Positions 14,574 through 21,682 of a stretch of 22,885 nucleotides of DNA are shown here, piece after piece (the stretch's first letter is position 1; each line of letters starts with the position of its first letter). Source of the stretch: JAVZOV01 sp049976445 (GTDB lineage Archaea > Thermoproteota > Thermoprotei > Gearchaeales > WAQG01). The notes beneath the pieces are model-generated. The model made no database searches. It was not told the DNA's origin and worked only from the letters and a program-made list of their open reading frames with translations. Both the position numbers and the translations under genes were made by a program. The stretch covers positions 1 through 22,885 of the forward strand of contig JBMFIF010000024.1 of assembly GCA_049976445.1 (NCBI GenBank). Reading direction: 5' to 3'.

Positions 14574-16358
14574 TCATTTTTGAGGTGGAGAATGCAATTT
14601 TTCTATAATAATTTCAGTTCCATTTAAGAGCGGTGTTCCTCCATATTTACCCTTTCTATTTCCAATTAAGGAATTTACTGGTTTTCCGTCTAAATCCATT
14701 AATGCGCTTTTATAGATCCAAGCAATGTTTTCTGGAGTATTAGGATCTTTAATTGCTTTCATTTTCGCAATACCATATTTTGATCTCACGATTACATGTC
14801 CTTCAATATTATGTGTGTAAATTATTGGTTCTGGTTTTCCATATATTTCTTTAAATTGACTATTTGTATAGAGTGGATGGGATGTGAAGACTAGTGTTAA
14901 TGACCTGGGCATCTCAATATTTTCTGGTAATGGTTTTACTGTGATAGTGTAGTTAATTTGAGGGTTGAGTTTTACTATTTTCTTTGATTTTAACTCGCTC
15001 AGTGTTATTCCAGTATTTTTTAATGCAGTATTTATTGCTTGCCATGGATCTTCTTCAATTAGCTGGTGTGTGATCCTTGTTTCTTTTGAAAGGAGTTTCA
15101 CTAGGTCGGTTTCTGTTATCCCTATAGGCTTCATTATGGGCTCATTATAGATTAAATATTGATGCCAATAACTGTAGATTACATCATATTTTTCTAAAAA
15201 CGTTGGTGCATGAATAACAATATTAGCAATCTTTGCTGTCTCACTCCAGAATGGATCATGTACTGCTAAGAGTAGTCTTCCTTCATTCACAGCTTCTATG
15301 ATCCTATCGCTCATTGGAAGTGAAACTATCGGATTTGAATTCCATACAAACATTAATTCTATTTCTTTCCTACTAACGTAATCACCCACATCAGCCATTC
15401 CGATGATTCGAGAAGGTTGTTCTAAATGTAATCCTCTAAGGTATGCAAAATCAATATTCCATCCTTGACTGTTAGAATAATAGAAACCTCTTTCGATACC
15501 TAATAATGCCGGTATTAATGAAATCATTCCTATCGCATCACCACCATTCACACTTCTACCTAGTGCGAATCCTATCAGAGTAATTGGTTTAAAGTCGTGA
15601 TAAAAATCGACTAACTCATCTATTTGTTCTTTACTTAAACCTGTTACAGAACTTATATAATCAATGTTAAACTTTTTAACGTAATTAACTAGTTCGTCAA
15701 AGTCCTTGATTTTATTTGTGTATTTTTCATCCTGATAATTTTTTTCTAGTATTCTTTTTATAATGCCTATTGCAAGTAGTACATCAGTACCAGGTTTTAC
15801 TAAGTATGTTTTTTCAGATTTTTTGGCTGTATCACTTATTCGAACATCTATGACAACTTTAATTTTATCTTTAACGAGATGCCATCCATGTATAAAACTT
15901 ATGCTCGCAGGAAAAGCCCAGAAAACTATAGCTTTAGCATTAAGCATATCCTCAGGTAGTGCTCCAAAGCTTGTGCCATAATGCGCTTTTATAGCTGCGT
16001 GACCTTCACTACTGCATATTGAATAGTCCGTTGACGATGCATGTATAACATTCCAAAATCTAGCTGGATAATACCATGTAAGTAATCCTTGATTACCATC
16101 ATACTCAACATGCAGAATTTTTGCAGGATCCCTTTTTAATATATCAATAAGTCTCTTAGCTAAATATGAGACAGCATCATGCAAAGATACTTCTTTTCCA
16201 TCAATATATGCTGATGTTATTCTATTGACATTGTTTCTTTTGAGATCTGATCTACCTCGTGCACATGTAAAACCGTTTATTGGAAAAATGTTTAGTGGAC
16301 GATAATTTTCATTAAAAATACATGTATCATAACAATCTCTGGGACACGCTATTACCAT
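14574..16358 (-). CDS. Molybdopterin oxidoreductase, stand-alone catalytic subunit
   Basis: A 594-residue protein of the DMSO-reductase superfamily (bis-MGD, Mo or W). The N-terminus ACPRDCYDTC...FTCARG gives a 4Fe-4S motif, Cys5-X3-Cys9-X3-Cys13-X18-Cys32. The X3-X3 spacing is that of the widespread CPLDCPDTC subgroup. YSICSSEGHAA (111-121) lies near the metal site. Residues from about 465 form the C-terminal cofactor-binding domain (FTSHPLYTNSQF, EGHVIVRSKYGIAKMKAI). No Tat or other signal is present, so it is cytoplasmic. It is shorter than the usual 650-750. No iron-sulfur or membrane partner lies beside it, so electron partner and substrate cannot be named. A TATA-like AATAAAT lies about 27 bases upstream. 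Confidence 0.88.
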   Translation of the reverse strand: MVIACPRDCYDTCIFNENYRPLNIFPINGFTCARGRSDLKRNNVNRITSAYIDGKEVSLHDAVSYLAKRLIDILKRDPAKILHVEYDGNQGLLTWYYPARFWNVIHASSTDYSICSSEGHAAIKAHYGTSFGALPEDMLNAKAIVFWAFPASISFIHGWHLVKDKIKVVIDVRISDTAKKSEKTYLVKPGTDVLLAIGIIKRILEKNYQDEKYTNKIKDFDELVNYVKKFNIDYISSVTGLSKEQIDELVDFYHDFKPITLIGFALGRSVNGGDAIGMISLIPALLGIERGFYYSNSQGWNIDFAYLRGLHLEQPSRIIGMADVGDYVSRKEIELMFVWNSNPIVSLPMSDRIIEAVNEGRLLLAVHDPFWSETAKIANIVIHAPTFLEKYDVIYSYWHQYLIYNEPIMKPIGITETDLVKLLSKETRITHQLIEEDPWQAINTALKNTGITLSELKSKKIVKLNPQINYTITVKPLPENIEMPRSLTLVFTSHPLYTNSQFKEIYGKPEPIIYTHNIEGHVIVRSKYGIAKMKAIKDPNTPENIAWIYKSALMDLDGKPVNSLIGNRKGKYGGTPLLNGTEIIIEKLHSPPQK

Positions 16359-16399
16359 AATTTTATTTAATTTTCACAAAGATTTATTCTTAAACTTAA

Positions 16400-16419
16400 T
16401 TTCATAAATTTTTATGAAA
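16400..16419. promoter_or_regulatory. Inverted repeat upstream of the molybdopterin enzyme
   Basis: TTTCATAA and TTATGAAA are separated by four bases. The repeat lies 42-61 bases upstream of the start at 16358, just outside the TATA box at 16382-16388. That is a position used by archaeal activators. Confidence 0.4.
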
Positions 16420-16533
16420 AATAAGATTCAACTCATATTTCAAGCGAATACTTAGAGAAAAGAAACTTGTAAAAACAACTCTACTGTTTATATTGAATTA
16501 AGTTAAGTACAGGTTACAATTGGCCAACGAAGT

Positions 16534-16583
16534 TTCTAAAGAAAGACCTTTAGAATAGGAATTCAAGAGAATAATGATTCTCT
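16534..16583. other. Two adjacent hairpins in a gene-free stretch
   Basis: TTCTAAAG-6-CTTTAGAA (16534-16555) is followed by AGAGAAT-AATG-ATTCTCT (16566-16583). Both are perfect. They lie 125-174 bases before the first unknown gene. The rest of 16359-16707 shows the 11-mer TTAAGTTAAGT (16498-16508) and no gene. Confidence 0.45.
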
Positions 16584-16707
16584 GAACCAAAAAGAAGAGT
16601 AAGGTAACTTAATGTTTACTTCATATTTACAAGTTAGATGAGGTACTATAAACGGTGTCTACTTTTTGATAAAACTACTATGAAAATATCTCCAACTAAT
16701 TGTAGTA

Positions 16708-17175
16708 ATGTTTATTTTGTTATACTACTCTGATACTAAAATAGAGTGTAAAAATATGTATTGTTTGAACATGAAAAACATTACTTGGATAAAAAGCTTT
16801 GAAGTGGATTCACTACAAATTTATTTTGCGGCCTCACTGGAGATTCAAGAAGAGCTTATAGCAAGCGGTTTTCAAGTTCCAGCAGGAAAATATAAAGAAA
16901 TAGAAACTCCTGTTCCTATAATTTATGCTAACTTTAGAGGATGGCTTAAAACGCCGAAACCCATAACCATTGAGAGAGTAATTCCGCCAGAATGGCTGGA
17001 GTTAAATGCGAAGAGTTTGGGTTGGACTGAAAACGTTTATAATAATAAGAGAGCATTTTATTTTTCACCTGAAGAAGTCTATGTCGATATTGGAATGGAT
17101 GATGAGAAGAACATTTACTTTAAGCTTGATATAATAGGTTACCACTTAGAGAGAGAACATCTATTAGAGGAATAA
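16708..17175 (+). CDS. Unknown protein, first of a pair
   Basis: I do not recognise this 155-residue protein. It is Trp- and Pro-containing (ANFRGWLKTPKPITIERVIPPEWLEL), acidic near the end, with no signal peptide or membrane segment, and looks like a compact alpha/beta domain. The start is uncertain: ATG 16708, 16756 and 16771 are all in frame, and residues 1-21 look less like coding sequence than what follows (MKNITWIKSFEV). It is followed 26 bases on by a second unknown gene, and the two converge on a DNA methyltransferase. A role with that methyltransferase is possible but unproven; no nuclease motif is evident. Confidence 0.6.
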   Translation: MFILLYYSDTKIECKNMYCLNMKNITWIKSFEVDSLQIYFAASLEIQEELIASGFQVPAGKYKEIETPVPIIYANFRGWLKTPKPITIERVIPPEWLELNAKSLGWTENVYNNKRAFYFSPEEVYVDIGMDDEKNIYFKLDIIGYHLEREHLLEE

Positions 17176-17201
17176 ATCCAAATAAATGGAATAACTGGGC
17201 T

Positions 17202-17819
17202 ATGTTTTACATCCCTTTGAGTGATCTTGATGAACTTCTTAAAGTTCTCGAAGATACTCTTGGAACTATTAAGCCACCCTCTCAAGAACTAAAAGTAAGA
17301 AAAGAGAAACAGCAAAATGGTAAAGAAATAACATACTATGCATATGTAGGTGATAAAGCAAAAGTAGGAATACCCATTAAATATTTCAGCTTATGTCTCG
17401 GGTGCTTTCCATTAGCTTTAAGGTATCTTCAAATGAAAACAAAAGAAACTAGATCTAAACTTAACTTTGTTCATTTGCATGAGTCTATAGTTAATGAACT
17501 TAAATTAAGACTCGAATTAGATCCTCAAGTAAACACAGGACTGAAAATTGGTGTTGCAAAAATACTAGGTAAGAGACCTCAAATAATGTTTAAACTAGCT
17601 TCTAATACTCCTAAAACTATTAAAGGTATCATTAAAGAGCTAGTGAAAGGTAAGGCTAGGGGTAAAATAGTTCAGTGTAAACATGAAAAGCCTATACAAT
17701 GCATAGTTGTTGATGGAAATCTTCTATATCACGCATTACTAACCATACGAGATTATCTAAGTGAACTACCTAGTGAAGAAGAACATGAGAGGATGTTGGA
17801 AAGGAGAACATCAAAATAA
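17202..17819 (+). CDS. Unknown protein, second of a pair
   Basis: This 205-residue protein is not recognised. It is basic in the middle (KIGVAKILGKRPQIMFK, LVKGKARGKIVQCKHEKP), which suits nucleic acid binding, and has a short hydrophobic patch (FSLCLGCFPLALRYL, about 62-76) too polar at its borders to be a clear membrane helix. The N-terminus is a helical leucine-rich segment and the C-terminus is charged. No Shine-Dalgarno precedes ATG 17202, so it probably relies on the upstream gene or reinitiation. Its last nine bases overlap the end of the methyltransferase gene on the other strand. Confidence 0.65.
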   Translation: MFYIPLSDLDELLKVLEDTLGTIKPPSQELKVRKEKQQNGKEITYYAYVGDKAKVGIPIKYFSLCLGCFPLALRYLQMKTKETRSKLNFVHLHESIVNELKLRLELDPQVNTGLKIGVAKILGKRPQIMFKLASNTPKTIKGIIKELVKGKARGKIVQCKHEKPIQCIVVDGNLLYHALLTIRDYLSELPSEEEHERMLERRTSK

Positions 17820-18731
17820 CATTAAGCTTTTTTTGTCATTATCTCTATCCTTTTCACTCAATTTCTTCTCTATGTTTTCTCTTATTTTTGATCTGAGACG
17901 CTTAGCATCTTCCCTAATCATTAGATTGAAGTTTATCGTGTTAAAGAGCCTTGGATTACTAACACCTAGTCTTTCCTCAATAATCTCTCTTAACTCTAAG
18001 TCTAATTCATAACCTATACAATCCCTACCAAGTCTCATCGCAACTAAGCACGTTGTCCCTGTCCCGAGGAATGGGTCTAATATTGTTTCTCCGACATAAC
18101 TGTACAGCCTAATTAAACGCTCAACAAGTTCTTCAGGGAAAGCCGCTGTATATTTGCTCCACTTCTCAGATGGAAGCACATTCTTGATATCCCATACCGA
18201 GAGGTACCATTTTTCTGCTTGGAACTTTGTCATGTCGATTCTGCTTCTTTTCCTGACATCCTGTGGTACACTCGATCTATTGAACTCGCCCATTTTCTTG
18301 AATACTACTATTTCCTCGTATATGTTATCCGGGTAATAGTACATCGGGTATGGATGCTGCACTAGAACTCCGCTTCTTCTGCTTATCCTGATGTACCCTT
18401 CAGGTTTTCTCCATATGATCTTCTCCTGATACTCGAAGCCCACTTCATGAACCATGACATGGATTAAGTCTGCTACAATGGGATAAAGTTTTCCATCGAT
18501 TCTTACATCCTGAGTAACGAAGCACATGTACCTGCCTGGTTGTAAAACTCTCAGAAGTTCTCTTCCCACTTTCCTTAATAAGTCCAAGAATTCACTATAG
18601 CTTTTGAATAATCCAGGAAAATCAAATGGTGCATTGTAATACGGTGGTGAGGTTATGACTAGATGTATAGTGTTATCTTGTAACTCATGCATGTCCTCAG
18701 AACTACCAAAGACTACTTTGATGTTGACCAT
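17811..18731 (-). CDS. Beta-class DNA amino-methyltransferase
   Basis: An SAM-dependent DNA methylase for N4-cytosine or N6-adenine. Motif IV is TSPPYYN (residues 31-34 SPPY counted from a GTG at 18740), near the N-terminus. The SAM motif lies near the C-terminus: FPEELVERLIRLYSYVGETILDPFLGTGTT. That order is the beta class, and SPPY is common in N4-cytosine enzymes. KIIWRKPEG (about 107-115) is the usual following segment. ATG 18731 is chosen because GGGTGAT lies four bases upstream; the GTG at 18740 would overlap that site. The C-terminal 50 residues are highly charged. The bases are visibly richer in G and C than the neighbours, which suggests transfer. The gene overlaps its upstream partner by 29 bases. 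Confidence 0.9.
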   Translation of the reverse strand: MVNIKVVFGSSEDMHELQDNTIHLVITSPPYYNAPFDFPGLFKSYSEFLDLLRKVGRELLRVLQPGRYMCFVTQDVRIDGKLYPIVADLIHVMVHEVGFEYQEKIIWRKPEGYIRISRRSGVLVQHPYPMYYYPDNIYEEIVVFKKMGEFNRSSVPQDVRKRSRIDMTKFQAEKWYLSVWDIKNVLPSEKWSKYTAAFPEELVERLIRLYSYVGETILDPFLGTGTTCLVAMRLGRDCIGYELDLELREIIEERLGVSNPRLFNTINFNLMIREDAKRLRSKIRENIEKKLSEKDRDNDKKSLMLF

Positions 18732-19080
18732 GTAAATCACCCGTATAGGCTTCCAGAAGCTTTATGATGCGATTCAATAGCTCATTCCACTGCAAGGTGT
18801 CCTTAAGAGCCCATAGTACTATGTCCCCTGTGGATAGTTTCAAAACACTAAGGAATTTCTGCCATGTATAACCATGCTTTTTAAGTTCAGTCTTCCAGTT
18901 TTCCCAAAAATACTTAGGTAAATCATTAAAACTCCACACAGCAAGATTGTCGTAAGAGGCCTCATTCAGGGATGAACCGGAATACGCTATATTTTTCACT
19001 TGTTTCATTTTTTTCTTCAATTCCACAGGTTCACTCAGCATCCGAAGATCTAACCCCATTCTAGTATCCCCATAATACAT
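18703..19080 (-). CDS. Small unknown protein co-transcribed with the methyltransferase
   Basis: A 125-residue protein that I do not recognise. It is rich in Trp, Leu and Lys, helical in outline (YFWENWKTELKKHGYTWQKFLSVLKLSTGD, LNRIIKLLEAY), soluble, with no metal or nuclease motif. A TATA-like AAAATATATAA lies roughly 20-27 bases upstream of ATG 19080, so it heads the transcript. The methyltransferase start lies inside its last 30 bases with a clear ribosome site, so translation is coupled. It could be a specificity or control factor for the methylase, or a shortened restriction partner; nothing in the sequence decides this. Confidence 0.65.
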   Translation of the reverse strand: MYYGDTRMGLDLRMLSEPVELKKKMKQVKNIAYSGSSLNEASYDNLAVWSFNDLPKYFWENWKTELKKHGYTWQKFLSVLKLSTGDIVLWALKDTLQWNELLNRIIKLLEAYTGDLHGQHQSSLW

Positions 19081-19110
19081 AATACTAAATCCCTTATATA
19101 TTTTACAAAA

Positions 19111-19142
19111 ATGAAAGCCTTGACCTTTCAGACAGGGAGAGT
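19111..19142 (+). repeat. IS200/IS605-type end remnant (copy D)
   Basis: ATGAAAGCCTTGACCTTTCA, followed by a decayed G-rich tail (GACAGGGAGAG), matches copy C in the first part and the layout of copies A and B in the second. GAAAG (19113-19117) pairs with CTTTC (19125-19129). It lies just past the 3' end of the radical SAM gene. Confidence 0.5.
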
Positions 19143-19185
19143 GTCGTAGAAGACTTCAAATAAGAGAATTTATTAAATTTTATTG

Positions 19186-20202
19186 TTAAAGGAGTTGTGC
19201 GATATAAATGTTATCTTTGTTACTAATGATACGGGCGTTTACTTTTTGTCCTTCTTCTAGTTGTTCTTTTGATATGACAGTGATTATTCTGTTCTTATTC
19301 TTAGGTATGCCGATCCATTCATTTTTTAACCAGCCTGGAGCTATTATCTCCACGTTTATTGTAGAATTCTTTTCGTAAAGTATTGGTAGTGTGGGCCTTT
19401 TTTCAAAACCAAAATCTTTAGGATCAGGTATTAACTTTACTTTATATTTCTTTTCTAATAAATGAAGCCAATTATAGAAATCATCCCATGAGACTTCCTT
19501 TACGCTTTTTATTTTTCTACCATATTTATGAGTGAGATATTTTTGTACAGCAAAGGGTGGCCATTTCTTTCCAACACCTATTTTCATGCCCCATTCAATA
19601 ATTTTCATGATTTCATTATCATTTATGCCAGGTAACCATAAAGGTACTAAGGTCACATCTATTGGTGTTTCCTTTATAATATACTCAGTCATCTTCATTA
19701 CATTCATTACATCATAGGTGGAAGTCCCTGCAAGAATTTTAGCTTGTTCCTGATCTGTTGTATCTATGCTTAGGTTTATGCGATCTAGTCCTGCATTAGC
19801 TAATTTATTAATAAGTTCTTTATTTAGAAATTGTCCATGCGTCTCGATGGCGATGCTATTTATATGATTACTTGATCTTAATAATGATATCAGTTCAGGA
19901 AGTTTAGAATATGTAAATGGGTCTCCAACACCATCTATGAGGGCTTCCACATGACCACCTTTAAATTTGGCAATTTCTATAACCCACTCTGCTAACCATT
20001 CTGCATCATCTATTACATATTCAGTTTTTCTCCAATGCGTGAAGGGCCCTGCATCAACGCTACAGAAAATACAATTAAGATTACACAGACTAGTAGGCCT
20101 AACTTGAAGTATATTGGTGCCTCTATCGATTATTCCGAATGCTATATGTCCAACTAAAGGGATTGGTTTTGTTATCTTAACTACTCTTACACTATTTCTC
20201 AT
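19186..20202 (-). CDS. Radical SAM protein with C-terminal TRAM-like domain
   Basis: This is a 338-residue protein of unknown reaction. The radical SAM cluster motif is SLCNLNCIFC (Cys40, Cys44, Cys47), followed by a GVGDP (91-95) motif for SAM binding, ETHGQFL and LDRINLSIDTTD in the barrel strands. The last 60 residues (IGIPKNKNRIITVISKEQLEEGQKVNARIIS) resemble a TRAM RNA-binding domain. This combination fits the archaeal COG2100 group of uncharacterised Fe-S oxidoreductases, which hints at RNA or translation-factor modification. The start ATG follows immediately after an IS200/IS605-type end, whose GGGGAGGAGGT supplies the ribosome site. The gene is divergent from the aminotransferase gene. 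Confidence 0.82.
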   Translation of the reverse strand: MRNSVRVVKITKPIPLVGHIAFGIIDRGTNILQVRPTSLCNLNCIFCSVDAGPFTHWRKTEYVIDDAEWLAEWVIEIAKFKGGHVEALIDGVGDPFTYSKLPELISLLRSSNHINSIAIETHGQFLNKELINKLANAGLDRINLSIDTTDQEQAKILAGTSTYDVMNVMKMTEYIIKETPIDVTLVPLWLPGINDNEIMKIIEWGMKIGVGKKWPPFAVQKYLTHKYGRKIKSVKEVSWDDFYNWLHLLEKKYKVKLIPDPKDFGFEKRPTLPILYEKNSTINVEIIAPGWLKNEWIGIPKNKNRIITVISKEQLEEGQKVNARIISNKDNIYIAQLL

Positions 20203-20245
20203 CTGACCTCCTCCCCGTCCTGAAGGGCGAAGTTTGTCCTTCTTT
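20203..20245 (-). repeat. IS200/IS605-type right-end remnant (copy B) forming the leader of the radical SAM gene
   Basis: On the minus strand AGGACGGGGAGGAGGTCAG (20203-20221) is identical to copy A and abuts the ATG at 20202. A hairpin GAAGG/CCTTC (20238-20242 with 20222-20226) precedes it, as in intact elements. GGGGAGG and GGAGGT both match the 16S 3' end, so the remnant doubles as Shine-Dalgarno. A TTTTTTAAACT box near 20281-20291 would put the whole remnant inside the 5' leader. Confidence 0.65.
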
Positions 20246-20395
20246 TATCAATAGTTCTACATAAAGTCTATCGAAACTAGTTTAAAAAATTATTTATCTG
20301 ACATGTTTAACAATTAAAATTCCGTATAAATAGTTTAACAGAAATAGTAAGCTAAAGATTATTAATGTGTAATCCTATATTACTAACGATCTGTT

Positions 20396-21679
20396 ATGTC
20401 TGACAAGTCTAAAATGTTATTTGAGCATGCGAAGAAATTCTTGCCTGGCGGCGTTACTTATGCGATAAGGTTTTTTGAACCTTATCCGATTTATGTTGAA
20501 AAAGCAAAAGGTAGTAGGATTTGGGATGTTAACGGTAATGAATACATTGACTTTTGGATGGCGCATGGAGCGGTTGTAGTAGGTCATAACTATGAACCAA
20601 TAATAAATGCTATCAAGGAGCAATTAGAATATGGGATACACTTAGGTTGGAGTAATGAATGGGAGATTAAGTGGGCTAAAGCTGTGTGTGATTGGTTTGA
20701 TGCGGATATGGTAAGACCAACAAACAGTGGTACTGAAGCAAACATGTATGCTATCAGGCTTGCTAGAGCATATACTAAAAGAACAAAAATCGGTAAGTTT
20801 GAAGGAGGATGGCATGGAGGTTATGATGCTCTTCATAAAGGAGTATCATATCCATACGATAAACCAGCATCATTAGGATTAACAGAAGAAGCAACAAAAG
20901 ATACAATATTATTACCGTTCAATGATCTAGATGGCGTACAAAAAAGAATTAACAAATCAGAACTGGCAGCAATAATAGTTGAGCCAGTTATGGGAGTAGC
21001 AGGTAATATACCAGCAGAGAAAGAATTCTTAAAAGGATTAAGAGAACTATGTGATGAAAGAGGAATAATATTAATATTTGACGAGGTAATCGCAGGTTTT
21101 CGATTTTACAAAGGTGCCCAACATTATTATAATGTTAAACCTGATATCACAACAACTGGTAAAGCTGTTGGAGGACAATATTTTCCTGGAGCTGGGGCAT
21201 TTTGCGGTAGAGCTGATATCATGGAACTCTTAGATCAAACTAAAAGGCCTCGTTTCTGGGAGAGAGTTTTCCATGGAGGGACCTATGTAGGAAATACGCT
21301 AACTATGAGAGCTGGATATACCCTGATAGAAGAGCTTAAAAATAAACATGATATAATCTATGCCTACTTAGATGAGATTGGAGTTTTGATGAGAAAGGGT
21401 TTAGAGGATATCTTTTCTAGGAGTAGTTTTAAGGCTTACATTACCGGTCTAGGATCTTTGGTTGGAATTCATTTTACAAAAGAAAAGCCTATAAATGGAT
21501 TAGCTGCAGAGAGAACAAAGGATAGTGTTTTAGCTGAGAAGATGTTTCGTTACATGGTAGATAATAGGATACTTTATCAGTCACCGACAAAGCCACATCT
21601 CTTCCTATCTTATGCACACACAAAGCAAGATATAGAAAAATTCTTACTACTTACAGAAAATTTCATAAAGAATCAATAA
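20396..21679 (+). CDS. Class III aminotransferase, glutamate-1-semialdehyde aminomutase-like
   Basis: A PLP enzyme of 427 residues closest in outline to glutamate-1-semialdehyde 2,1-aminomutase (HemL), the step before 5-aminolevulinate in heme and corrinoid synthesis. It shows AKKFLPGGVTYAIRFF, FWMAHGAVVVGHNY, NSGTEANMYAIRLARAYT (SGTEA 111-115), IVEPVMGVAG, LIFDEVIAGFRF (Asp229, Glu230) and TTGKAVGGQYFPGAGAF with the PLP lysine at 256. It differs from textbook HemL at the usual GCYHGHAD, here GGWHGGYDAL, and no other heme gene is near. A related class III aminotransferase on another substrate is therefore possible. The 3' end meets the oxidoreductase gene three bases apart. Confidence 0.75.
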   Translation: MSDKSKMLFEHAKKFLPGGVTYAIRFFEPYPIYVEKAKGSRIWDVNGNEYIDFWMAHGAVVVGHNYEPIINAIKEQLEYGIHLGWSNEWEIKWAKAVCDWFDADMVRPTNSGTEANMYAIRLARAYTKRTKIGKFEGGWHGGYDALHKGVSYPYDKPASLGLTEEATKDTILLPFNDLDGVQKRINKSELAAIIVEPVMGVAGNIPAEKEFLKGLRELCDERGIILIFDEVIAGFRFYKGAQHYYNVKPDITTTGKAVGGQYFPGAGAFCGRADIMELLDQTKRPRFWERVFHGGTYVGNTLTMRAGYTLIEELKNKHDIIYAYLDEIGVLMRKGLEDIFSRSSFKAYITGLGSLVGIHFTKEKPINGLAAERTKDSVLAEKMFRYMVDNRILYQSPTKPHLFLSYAHTKQDIEKFLLLTENFIKNQ

Positions 21680-21682
21680 TTT

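Noticed and set aside
17761..18012. Plus-strand frame at the convergent ends of the unknown gene and the methyltransferase
   Set aside because: Low-complexity Leu/Ser shadow of the methyltransferase C-terminus.
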